This document shows positions 24,801 through 36,800 of a stretch of 64,000 nt of DNA, one piece after another. The stretch comes from Rhynochetos jubatus. Its lineage: Eukaryota; Chordata; Aves; Eurypygiformes; Rhynochetidae. The DNA lies in contig CM050657.1 of the NCBI GenBank assembly GCA_027574665.1, positions 20,934,700 to 20,998,699 on the forward strand, in the 5' to 3' direction. Both the position numbers and the translations under genes were made by a program. Position 1 is the stretch's first letter; each line of letters starts with the position of its first letter. The notes under the pieces were generated by a model. The model did no database searches and was not told the origin of the DNA. It saw nothing but the letters and a program-made list of their open reading frames with translations.

Positions 24801-27800
24801 AGGGGGAATTCCAGTCTAGTCCAGGAGGGACGTTGTTCTGAGGCGATGCCACAGCATTGGCTGTGACCAGCTCTGAGACCTGACTGCCTTTACATGGCTA
24901 GCCTGACATCCACCTGCAAATGTGCTGCACACCCAGCTGGAGAGCTCTCTGGAGGTTGGAAATCTAGGCTTTGCTCAAGGCAGCATATGAAATTAAACAT
25001 TTTCTGGCCATTTTTGTGAAGATGGAACAAGAGAGAAAGACTGCCCACCTGTCAAATGTGCTGCTCCACACAGAGGCCATGTCACCTGTGCACACCACCG
25101 GGTTCAAGTCCCTCTTTTGCTTGAGCAAAGAATATTTTCAGAGCAGCAGCTCTCTGATCTAAATTCACACCATGACACATGGCGCAGATTAGTCTGTCTC
25201 TGCCCCTGTTTCTAACACCAAAGTGACCCGAATCCAAATAATCCCTGGCAAAAACTTTATGAAAGCTCATACATCTCAGGAAAAACGGTTCAGTTCAAAG
25301 ATTGAGAACACTTTGCTAAACTATTTATTAGTAAATTGTTTTGGGCGAGTTCCACTCAGCTTGAAATCTCTTAAAACACAGAAGATGAACACAGTGTAGG
25401 AAAATCAATACAGTTAGCAAGTAGAAAAGGACAAGATGAAGAAACTGTACAGTAAATAAAACAAGGAGAAACTGAAAGGTAGAGAACTGAGCTGGGAAAG
25501 AGGAATAAACCAGGGCCACTCCGCAAAAAGGCCATACCGATACCTAATGTAAGGTTCATGCTGAAAGAAGTTTCACTAATTAAATGTTTCTTCTAACCTC
25601 TAGATCACTACCTCTTCAGAGCCTAGTGCCTCAGAGACAGAATTTGTTTTAACCTAAATCACATATAATACAGGGCATGTGTTTTCTCTCTAGTCACTTG
25701 TTCCTCCTGCTGCATACATGCTGCTAGTCATTGCCTCCACGTTGACTCCATGTCAGAAACCAAACAGCACGTCTTTTGGCTCCTTCTTCTTGCATCATTA
25801 CATTTTATAGACAGTTAAAAGAAAGACCTTGATGATTCATGTTTTGCCATGTTTGATGCTCAACAGATGTCTGGGTAATTAAAACTACCCTATCAATGAA
25901 TTAGTAATTTCTGATAATTATTCCAGTAGCACATAATTCTCCTATTTCCCTGACCTCTGTGGTCTGTAACATGTCTTTTGCTCTTTCTTTTGTTCTTCCT
26001 TTTTCTGCACTTGCATCCGTGTTTTTTGTGAGACTTCGAGTCAATGTTTTACGTCTTGCTACTCTCACGTTTCCTTCAGGTGAAAAAGGTTGGTATGGCA
26101 GAAGCTGTCGCTGTCTGAATTCTGTTTGAGTTCCTGGGGCTAATTGGCCATGCTGCAACATTTTTTTTCCCGAAATTGCTGGGGGGTGGGTGGGGTTTTG
26201 GGCTGGTTTGTTGTGGCTTTTTTGTTTTTTTCCTTTCCTGAAACTCTATTTTTTGGCTCATTTGTTCCAATGGGGACAATGACAAATTGCCTTCCATGAC
26301 ACTTTTCAAGCATCCATTACTCTTCTAGTCAAGTTTATTGTTTTGATCCCTGAAAAACACCTGTGTCTTGTTTTTTATCTTGTATTGATAACCTGCTTAG
26401 TCATGTTCTGTTATTGCCAATAACAAAGACCAGGTTCCTCCTCTTGTTCTCATCTCTTCCATTTCACAGATTACTGCACATAAGCAACTTTTTCTCCAGC
26501 TGTTTAAGCCCTTGTCCATCACGGCTATGGTGTGTTCCCTTCCTCAGCTGTGAACAGGGGTGTTTGCTTCAACTTTCTTTAGCTTTTGTACTGGTATTCC
26601 TCCCTGTGGTCTAAATACTACTCTTGTTTGACCTGAGGAGCTGGGAGCCCTGCAAGTCCCTGTGTTTACCACAGCTTTGAAAATAAAATGGGTCAGAAAG
26701 GTATGATTTTGTCCTTAAGACATTTACTCCAGGTTTTCTGCTGCCCCGTACTTCAGGGCAGGAGAATCCCTCCAATTCTCCTTCATGAAGCTGAACACTT
26801 CACATTCACTTAATCAAGCCCTCATGTACAGCTCGTACTCCCAATTCACATCCAACGTGTGTACGGTTCCAGCACTGCAGGAGCAAGCAGTGCTTGCTTA
26901 TAGCAAGGCTGAATTCCAGATCATATCTTTAATTGCCTCGGTGATTTCTTCAGCCCTCCTTGTTTTCTGTCCTTGACTCTCCTCACAAAGCAAATCCTCC
27001 ACTTTATCTATTCAATGTTCAGCCAATTTCACAGCTTTCTGGCTTTGAGCAATTTTATAATCTCTTGCTGTGCTAATCCCAGAACAAACAGGAAGAAAAT
27101 TTCAGCTCTGATAAACTAACATCAGGGGAAGCACAGCCCTTCTTTAAGGCAGCACTGTCCCATCTCCATCTGCTTTATTTCTCTTGTTATTTAAGCAGAG
27201 AGAAGACAATTCAGCATACTTATTGTTGGGGTTTAGCAGCAGAGAGATTTTTTTCCTTAAAACACCTACAGGTAATGAACGTAACTCAACAGAAACGGCA
27301 GGTTTTGAAATCCATAATGCAAACTTTTAAGCGAATGTTTCTCTGTAAAAGACACTCCATTTTGAAGCAGAATGAAAAAGAAAAGCTTGTAATTTTTCAG
27401 ATGCCATATTGTGTTTGTAATGCTGGCAGTTAGAAGTACCGTGATTTGCCAGGTAAACAGAACAAATCTGATATGGAAATAACCCGTGCAGAAGAAGAAC
27501 ATGGAAAAGCAACAAATCGTTGTAGTCACCTCCAGCCATAACCCTGACATACTAGCTGCCTGTGCTTGCCAGCCCAAAATACCCTGTACAAACGCTGGTC
27601 CCTTCCCCTAATGGTGTAACACTGCCCTGCCCATCACACCCTTGCTGTGAGCCTGTCCAGTGTACCAGTGAAGTTACAGCCTTGGCCAGAATGGGGTGGT
27701 GCTGGATACATAAGAGATTCATAAATGTTGACTGTGCAAAGCCAAGTAAGCTTAGGGAGAACTGCTCACACCCTGAGATGCTTTTTAGCACTCTGGGCAT

Positions 27801-30800
27801 GGTTGCAGGGGCCAGGGCTGAACAGATACTGCCACACAGCCTCACCAGAAGCAATCCTGGTGCAGGAGTACAGTGGGACTCACGGGATCGAGCCCTTGAA
27901 GGCCCATTGCTCATATTACGTTGCACAGCACGTGTTAAACACAAGTGCTTGTCTCCACTGCTCCAATGCATAGCACTCCACAAATGCAGTGCTATGCACT
28001 GACAAAGAGCGCTCACTATCCCCCTGCTATCCAAAATAGCAACCAGTTGTAAATTGTTGTATGACTGACATTTTCGCTAATTGTGGCAGCTACCCTCACC
28101 TACTCCTTTCGCTGTTTGAGGCAGCTCTATAAATTAACAGCTTATGGCTCTTGAACCGTGATACCACTGCACTGTGGCTAAAATGCAAATATAGCTGTCA
28201 CCATTTTTTCAGTGTTTTGCATAAGACTCCAAGTAACAGCATTTAAAAATAAGGAAGCTTATCAATTTCCATCTCTTCCCTTTCCATTAATGCCATCGTA
28301 TTTGCAACAGATTACAGTTAACAGTTGAATTATTCTAAAATTTCTGGTGGAAAGTACTTATCCTGCTAGTAACTTCAAAAAAGGATTAACATGCATTGGT
28401 AACCAAAAGTTTTTCATTATCCCTTCCTTCGTTAGTAAAGTGTTCCTAACACTGAATCAGAAAAGGGAAAAGAAGTTCTTTTTGCTACAGAAATGTCCAG
28501 CAGTAATAGCATAGAAAAACATCTGTAGTTTCCAAAAAGTGAGGGGTGCTAACCAGTGCAACACAGAAAGGTACTCAGCAGGGCAAGACGTATCTGTGAG
28601 TGCTATGAAGATCTTAATTTTTTAATGATCATTTTACTTAATTCACCCTTGTTCTTTTGAGCAACAACCCAGTTAAGAAACATTCCACCTTCCCTCATTA
28701 CCTCCTGCAGCTTGATCTCATCTGGCTGGAGGATGCTGAGGACCCCGCTGCTCCGGATCTCAGGAAGATCCTGCCATAAGTTGAACCTGGAGTTGGAGTT
28801 CCTCAGCAAACTGATTTGTGGTGGCGCTTTGCTTTCGGTTGTACTTGTAGGTTCTTCTTCAGATGCGATTTCCTCGCTGGGTGAACTCTCCTCAGGATCT
28901 GTCTGTGAATCCTGCAGTCGTCTGGTTTCAATCTCCTGGCGTGTAGACTTATCTCGATATTCCTGATACAAGAGCCCTAGGAGGCAACATGAACAGGTCT
29001 GAGAGGTTACAGCTGAGCAGAAGAGTAGAAAGGTATGTGGGGAAGCATACTTGTTTTGTATTAGTTCACCTCATCAGAGGTGAGAGAGATCCCTTCCGTG
29101 CTGAGCGAAAAAGCCAATTACGGCATTCCTATTTCAGCCAAAAGTGGAAACTATAAATGGAAGGCCATTTCCAAATCTAAAGTGTTGTCAGCAATCTGCT
29201 CTCAAAAACATTTAGTAACACAGATGAATCCACGATCAATCGGAAGACAGAAAAGAAGCGATTTGTTATTTGCTGGGTTTTTAAATGTTTCTTTTAAACC
29301 TTGGTTTTCTCTGCAATATTATTATGTTACAAGTTACATAGATTGATAGGTATGTGTAAGTGTGTGTCTAGAAAAATAATACTGCATACACTGAAACTAC
29401 TTCAAAGGAGCAATTGATGGCCATGAAAATCCTTAGGAGGAAGCACTGAGCTGCTGGTAAGACACTGGCAGGTGAAGCACTGGGACGACAAGCTACAGTT
29501 ACTAGTTTGTTTTGGTACTGTCTTGGATATGTTTCTTAATTTCCTTCTGTTTTCCTTTTCGGTTTCTGTGATGATAGAGGATACAAAATTAACATTTAAA
29601 AGGTACCTGCATGCCACCGCACTAAGGAAAAGGCTCTGAATTCACACACTTTTGTGGCACATCAATCAATGAGGTGTCATCTGAGTTGTAGTTACTAAGT
29701 TCAGGAGTGGATGGAATTGCACAGAACTTGACCCCACCCCTGAATTCAACTGCCAGCACGAGAAAGGCAGGAATCCCAAAATTCCTTGGCCATCTTTAGG
29801 AGATACTTTGTCTCTCCTAGGGCTTTCTAACAGTCCCATTTCTCTTTCTGAGCCGTCTGTAGTACCCAGAATATTAACCCCTTGACTATAAAATGTAATT
29901 TAGAAGATATGAAAAGACAAGAGAGCATGAGCCTGCTCTGAGTCACCCACTTACTCAAATTGAAGAAGCACAACTTACATGTTCTCCCTTGGTTTATACC
30001 TGAATTGCAAAGTGTAACATGAATGAAGAGGAAAGTCTTTGATGTTAAAAAAACCCCCAAACACTACATTATTTATTTTGTCTGAACCATTAGGGGTTAA
30101 AACCTATTTGATCACATGCATTCACGATATTGGATCTCAAAAGCAGATTCCGTGTGTAAGTAATAAGGTGAGAGACAACTGGGTCAGGAGTTTGTCTAGG
30201 GAGGGCAGAAACGTAGATGTTACTGCCTCTTAAATCTCTGGGCCAGTCTCCATGAGGCTCTGTATCAGTTGCTGTTAAAACTGTATCAGGAATGTGCTGG
30301 GGAAAGGCGCAGGCACAAGGACAGCATTACCGCAGTCTGTGAGTGTATCCTGTTATCTGTTCTCCCTGGAAAGATGTTCAACACCGGATTAAAATAGCAA
30401 TAAGGGTAGCTGTGCCTAGGAAACCATACAGTGTTCTGTTAGCTTCCTACACGATAACCGAAGAGAGGAGACTTCCCCTGAAGTTTTCCATGCTGCTGCT
30501 ACTTATATAATTTCTCTCTGCTTTAACCAGGCTTATATGGCTTTCCTAAGGATTTCTGCCTCTAACTCGTTTTAAGGAGAGACTGGCTGAAGCTCCACCA
30601 CTGACAGACAGACAGCAGTATGGGGAGGAAGCAGAAAGGTGATACCAGAAGAAAGACAAAAGACAGGTAGATGTTTAGGCAGAAGGAAGGTGGGAAAAAA
30701 CAAAGGGGGTTGTGCTAGCAAGGATAAAATATATCCTCGCTATCTTGGTGTAAAAGATCCATCCGTATGTCAGTAAAGAGGTTGCAACCGGTAGAGCAGG

Positions 30801-33800
30801 GGCTTAGAGGAGAGAGAGGGAGGGAGGCCATGCAGAAGACTACTCTAGATGGAGCAGGGGATGGGTGGCGTAACAGATGCAAGGTCAGGGAACAGGGTGC
30901 TGACATGCTGAAAGGAAAGCAGTACATCTGGGAACTGACAATGTGGAGAAAGAAGCTGAGATCAGTAGTCCAACGTGACTCAGAAGATATGATGATTTAG
31001 TAAATGCTTGCATTTAGTAACTGAACAAGTACAAAATGTCAGAGGAGCTGTACAAGCTCCATCCATTGCTTAATGTCCCAACTATCCCTACTGTGACCTG
31101 GCTAAAGGTTAGCTGTGTGGTCTGAGCATGCATTTGGTGTTGCCTGTTGACTTAAGCAGTTAAGGCTGATCTTCCTAAGGGGTGTTTACATAATTTGTAT
31201 AGTACATAATAGACTTTTCCCTTCATGTTTATTCCATTTAATTTTGCTGTCACGGTCTCCCTTTCCAGCTCTTTTAAAAACTGGGAGGGGAATTGAAAAG
31301 CTAGTTACTAATTGAGGAAAATGCTTGCCTTGGAGAGCTTGCAGTGTTCTTAAAGTAAACGTTATTACATTGAAAACTACGTAAAATCTCAGGAGGTCCA
31401 GAGACGTTTTCTCTGCAATTCTCTGCTCCACTTTCAGACCATTAATGCCTTAAAGGCAGAAGGGAGGGAAGGGAGCGAGTGTGCTCCAGCCATTTGAAAT
31501 TACCTCTCTGTTGGGGATTAGTGTAGCATCTCTGGTCGCCGAAACCGTGTCTCCTCCACCAAGGTGCAACAGACCTACTTGCAATTACGCTGATGCACGC
31601 AGAGCTATCGCGCGGCTTCCCTCTGATATACAGCACATATAAATTTTTATGAATATAGCAACTGGGTTGCTTTGAAGTCCTGCTGGTTTTGGTGTTTTTA
31701 TCATGCCTCTTAGCAGCACAGTCCCTGTAAACTGACAGCATACTGACACATCTGCCTTGGGAGATTAGTACCTACACAGCCAAAAGCAGGTAACAGATCT
31801 GGCAACATCCACGCAAATTGTTCACCGCTTTCCTCCAGAAGGCCCTGAACTCGGCTGTTTTGTCTGACAGGCACTGGCAGGCTGCTGGTTTCACACCACC
31901 CTCTTTCCCCAGCACTGTCCCAGTGGCACCAGGCACTCCAAGAACCAGCCTTGCCTGCTGTGACCTGACACCAAACACCAGACTCTCTCCTCTCCCTGAG
32001 ACAGCGTGAGCAGCCTCTGTGTTCCTGCCAGGGAAGAGGGTTGCCTTGCCACTCATGAGAGTTATCCATCAGATTTTCCCATGGAAAGTGCTACATTCCT
32101 GCCCTCTAGATTCACGTATCTTGCAGTTTCATTTCCTGAGACTGAACAGAATTGTTTAAAAATGAAGCTTCTCCATTCCCATCGCAAAACCTGCCTCAGG
32201 ATGAGGGTTAACTTTGCAGTTGCTCAAATCTCTCTGAGGAATGTCAGAATTCAGATGCGGGAAACCAAGAAACAAGCTGTGAAGGTCCTCTCCCGCATCC
32301 CATTTTTCTTCCCATGAAAGAAAAAATACAAAAATACCACAGGAGCAAAAACATAACAGTCCTCCACAGACACCCAGATAACCTCAACTCTGCTTTTATA
32401 AAGAGGCCACAAATGATAAAAATAACTTACTCCTCCGTTGCAAATGCTACACCAGTGGCAGTTACAAATACACGCTGACCCCGGTATGTACAACGTGTCC
32501 ATCAGCGTAGTCTCTGCATTGGTGTTGACCCTGTACTTTAGGCTTACGCCTTTTTGAGTATGGAAAATCAGATTTTAGCAGAAAGTTGGCCGTAGCCTGA
32601 ACGATTAACTGCTTCGCAATTACAAGAAGTCATCCTCATTTATGAACGGAGGTAAAACTGCTCAGCGACAGCATGAAATCTCCTGCTAGGCAGACCTGCT
32701 GCCCCGATGATGGCTAGATGCCACCGCTAAGGCCACGGCTGTGATGTTTTGCAGCGACAGCGAGAGGTTTTCTCAGCAAGGACAGAGAACCGGGTTCCCG
32801 CAACTCAACTGCCATCCCCTGCCCGAGGTCCCTCCTGTCACGGACAGTGGCTCCTTCCTACCAAGTACCGCCTGGGGTTAGATGTGGGTTTCTGCTGCTG
32901 GTCTGGGGGTTAGTGGGGCGGGACACGGCGGCTCGGCTCGGGCGCTGCGGGAAGGGGGGAAAGCGGCGAAGTTGTGGGAGAGCGCGGCCGCTGGGCATCC
33001 CGGCCGGATCACCCCGCCGTGGGGGGACCGCGCCGGGGGGCGGCTCCTTACCGATGTGCTCGATGAGGTTCCTCCAGGAGTCGGCCGTCATGGGGTGGGC
33101 GACCGGCGGCGCCTCGGCGGTGGCGGCGGCGGGGCTCTCCTCAGCGGGGGGCTCCCTGTGGGGGGGGCAGAGGCACCCTCAGCAGCGGCGGCGGGAAGCC
33201 CCCTCCGCCGCAGGCGCGGCCCCTCGCAGCCCTCCCCTCCCCCCTCCCCTCTCACCTGCCGGGCTGTCCCGCCGAGCCGTCCTGGTCCAGGGCGCAGGCG
33301 GCGCTGAGCGCCGCGGCCAGCAGCTCCATGGCCGGCGGCGGCAGGCGGCTGCCGAGCAGCTCCGGCAGCGGCGGCGGCGGCGGCGCGGGGCTGGGGGAGC
33401 CCGGGCGGTTGCCACGGTAACGGGGGTAGGAAGGCAGCAGCCTGTGCGGGAGGGAGAGGGGAGCTGCGGCCGCCCCCGGGACGCCCCCGCAGCCCCCCGA
33501 GAGCCTCTGAGCCCCCAAACCCTCCCTGAGCCTCCCTAGTCCCCTCAGAGCCTCTCCTCATACCACAGGCGTCCCTATGGGCTCTCACCCCAAGATCTCC
33601 AGAGAGCCCTCCCAAATCCCCTCAGAGCCTCCCCTCAGAACACCCCCCCCCATCAGACATCCCCAGGGGCTCTCCCCCAATCCCTTCAGAGCCTTTCCAA
33701 ACCTCCTCAGAAGCCCCTCGGGCTCTGCCCTCAGAATCCCCACAGAGCCCCTTCAGAGGGTCCCCTCAGGCGCCCTCACAGAGCGCCCTCACAGAGCCCC

Positions 33801-36800
33801 CTCAGCGCCTCCCCTCGGGCTTCCACAAGCCCCTCAGAGCCCCCCAGCCCCTCAGAGCCCCCCAGCCCCTCGTAGACCCTCTCCCTGTTCCTAGATCTTC
33901 GAGCCACCCCCGAACTCTGCCAAGACCCTGCAGAGCCCCCCCTCAGCCTTCCCCAAATCCCCCTTGAGACCTCTCAAAGCCCTTTAGAGTTCCCAGCCCC
34001 ACTACAGAGCCCCCCGCAGCGCCTTTGGACACCACCCCCCCTACTCGAGCCTCGGAGCTCCCACCCGACCCTTGAGTCCCCCCACAGCCCCTCGGATCCC
34101 CCCTCCAGACCCTCTCTGAGCTTCCAAAATCCTTTCTAGCCCCCCCAGACCCCTCAGGTTCCCCCTCCCCAAACTCCCCTCTCAGATCCCCCAACCCCCT
34201 GCAGCCCCCACCCCGTGCCCGCCACCCCTGCCTGCAGAGACCTCCTCAGCCCCCCAGCTCCCCTCCAGCGCTCCAACGTAGGTCCCTCCTCCGCCGGGAG
34301 GCTGACTCCCTCCTCCCCAAGGGCCCCCCCAAAATGCAGGCACCCTTACCTCCATCCCCCCTGCTCTCCTGCAGAGAGGCTCCTTCCTCAGAAGCAGGGA
34401 AGCCCCTTCTCCATCCCCTCCCTCCCCACAAGGCACCCTCCCCCAGCAAGCACCCAAACACCCCATCCCACCCCATGCACCAGCCCCTCTCCTCCATGCA
34501 CAGCCACCCCACAGCGGGAGGGGAGTCCCACCCTGGCACTGACCTCTGCTCCCTCAGACCCGGGGCATGGCGTTGCCCCCCATCCCCTGCACCTCTCTGC
34601 CTATGTTTGGCTGGCGCCGGCTTTGAGGGAGAAAAGGGGGTGAGAGAGGGGGGCTCTCCTGAACTGCTTCCAGGTCTGGTGCATATGGTGCGTTTCTTCT
34701 CCGGGAATGAAACCCTGAGATGGAGGAATGTCACTGGGAAACTCAGCCTAATCCCTCCTGCTGGGAACTGCGCCCCTGATTACCCCACAGGATTGACCGC
34801 TATCCTCCTCTCCTTCAGCTGGGCTTTGCACCCGCTCGGTCATTTCCCCAGTCTCCCCTTCCTTAGCGTCGCTATTTCCATAAGGATATATCGTCTCGTT
34901 TAGGCAGTAAGTATCTCAGTACTCAATGGTCTATATCTGTCTTCGTTCAGGTAATTGTTTTTCCGCCTCAGGGGTAAATCCTCTTGAGCTCCAGAGTAAC
35001 GGTTACACCCTTGGACCGGTGCTGGCGGGCAGGATGGGTGCAGCTCTTCCCTACACGTTAGTAACTCTCAGCAAAAAACCCCTGTCATCTGCACCACGTT
35101 GCAATTGAGGAGTTAACAGTCAGAAAATGCTCAGATATGCCTCGCCTTGGCTTTCTCCCTGTTGCATAAATAACCGTGGGGTTTTTTGTACGTGATAATG
35201 TAATTTGTGCAGCAACATAAAATCCGTGTGTTGGTCTGTATGTGTAAAATGGTTTCCTTTTTATCATTTTTATATTGTATTTGCTAAATGATACATCAGG
35301 ATAGCTTCCAATCAGCACACGTCTGTGCATTCAGAAAAACTCCTTCAGTTTATGTGAACTAGATCTCTATGTGGCACACTGGAGAGCTCAGTCCTTAAGC
35401 CATTAAGAGGCAGAACAGGAGAGAAAAACGGCTGGAAATGTTGAGGACTCAGAGAAGACTGTCAGTGCAGTCCAGGTCCAGTCCTGGACTGGGAGGTCGG
35501 AAGGACCAGGCAACAGACAGGAAAAATCAGGGTGAGGGTGAGAGCTGGAGCCTGTTTTGCACTTAGAGAGGAGAAGGAGGACAGCCTGACAGCTGGGGCT
35601 GTGCAGGGGGAGATTGTCACCGGGTAGATGGTCAGTATGGGATGAAAGTGGATTATCAGCCATTAAACACTGGGGCTGGGGGGTTTGGGGAGACAGGTGA
35701 GTGCGGGGGCAGCCAAAACCTTGTAGAAGGGGTAAAGCAGCAGGCACTATCTGAAGCTCTGCCTAATGACTGATGTTTTGGTGGCAGGGCAAGGATATTG
35801 TCAAGGGTTTTAGCAAGTGGGTGGGATACTAAAAAGCTTCTTCCATAGGGAAGGAGAGGGAGGATATTAACTGTACTGAGCCTTTTCATTATGTTGAATT
35901 CTGGAGAAGCAGAGATGCTGTTTACTATTTTATAAAGGGAAGGGCTAAGAACAGTGGGGAGTTCTCCCTAGTATGCAAAGGGAAGTCAGTGCATGAGCTC
36001 TTAGCGACACTGCTGCAGTGAATATATGTATCTAAATCTAACTTTTGAATGTATCTACTAAAAGAAAGTCTTTCAGAAAAAAATGCATTAAGAGTTTAAT
36101 AGATTCTAACCCCTCACACTGCTTTACTCCCAAGCGTTAAAACTGTTTCAAATTGAAATTTCTTTCTATCAAAGGTGCCTGGGTCATGGTGTGAAAACAT
36201 TCAAAAATGGAAAGCATCTTTGCAGGATCCCATAACTGTCTGGTAATTTGGTCCTGCCTGTCTTCCTTTTTCCTTCAAATTTTCCAAAATTATTTCACTT
36301 TTGGTCTGAAAAATGTCACTAAAAGTAATAAAGATAATAAAAATGTTGGAAGCTATGAAGAGGTGAGAACACCTCCTGAGGGTGAAATGCCTCCTGTGGC
36401 CACGGGAGGCCACAGCTTGTATTTTTGTGCCTTGGAGATCTGCTCCACTGTGTAGCAATGACTAATAGTCTACTTTTCCTTCCCTTAGAACTTTTTTCTT
36501 TTTGAATTGTAATTTGGTCTTTCAAAACTGTTGCTCTTTCTTCCTTTCCAGGCTTATTCTCATACTTCATATTGACACACAGAGAGTGTCTGTAAACAGA
36601 AGAAGAGCCTGACAAATACTTTTTCTCCCAGGTGAAGTGACAGAGTGTTCCCAGCACTCTGGGACCACAGTAAAAAATGATATATAGCAAGAAGGAGATA
36701 CTTTTTTCCTGCAAAAATTATCGAGGTTTTCCAAAGTTTGCTTTTCTGTTTGGGGACAAAGCAGAGCTTTCCAAGATTGTCATGAAAAATGAAAGAAGGC

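Larger units (their letters stand above)
32900..33490. promoter_or_regulatory. NGEF: CpG island spanning NGEF short-form promoter and exons
   Basis: This stretch is very rich in CG dinucleotides and GGC/CGG triplets, in contrast with AT-richer flanks below 32.8 kb and above 34.7 kb. It covers the short-form first exon (33256-33329), the shared exon 3 (33052-33155) and the presumed start region above 33330. No TATA box is seen, as is usual for CpG-island promoters. Boundaries are approximate. Confidence 0.8.

Noticed and set aside
27552-28034. Opposing open frames of about 146 and 160 codons in NGEF intron 4
   Set aside because: They overlap each other on opposite strands, lack splice-site or protein-family support, and lie inside an intron. 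One may belong to an old repeat that I cannot name.
31710-32069. A 119-codon - strand frame between NGEF exons 3 and 4
   Set aside because: No family resemblance, and use as an exon is not needed because exons 3 and 4 already join in phase.
33181-33415. Arg/Pro/Ala-rich frames on both strands across the CpG island
   Set aside because: These are shadows of GC-rich sequence. The supported reading is [18 protein letters not shown] on the - strand.
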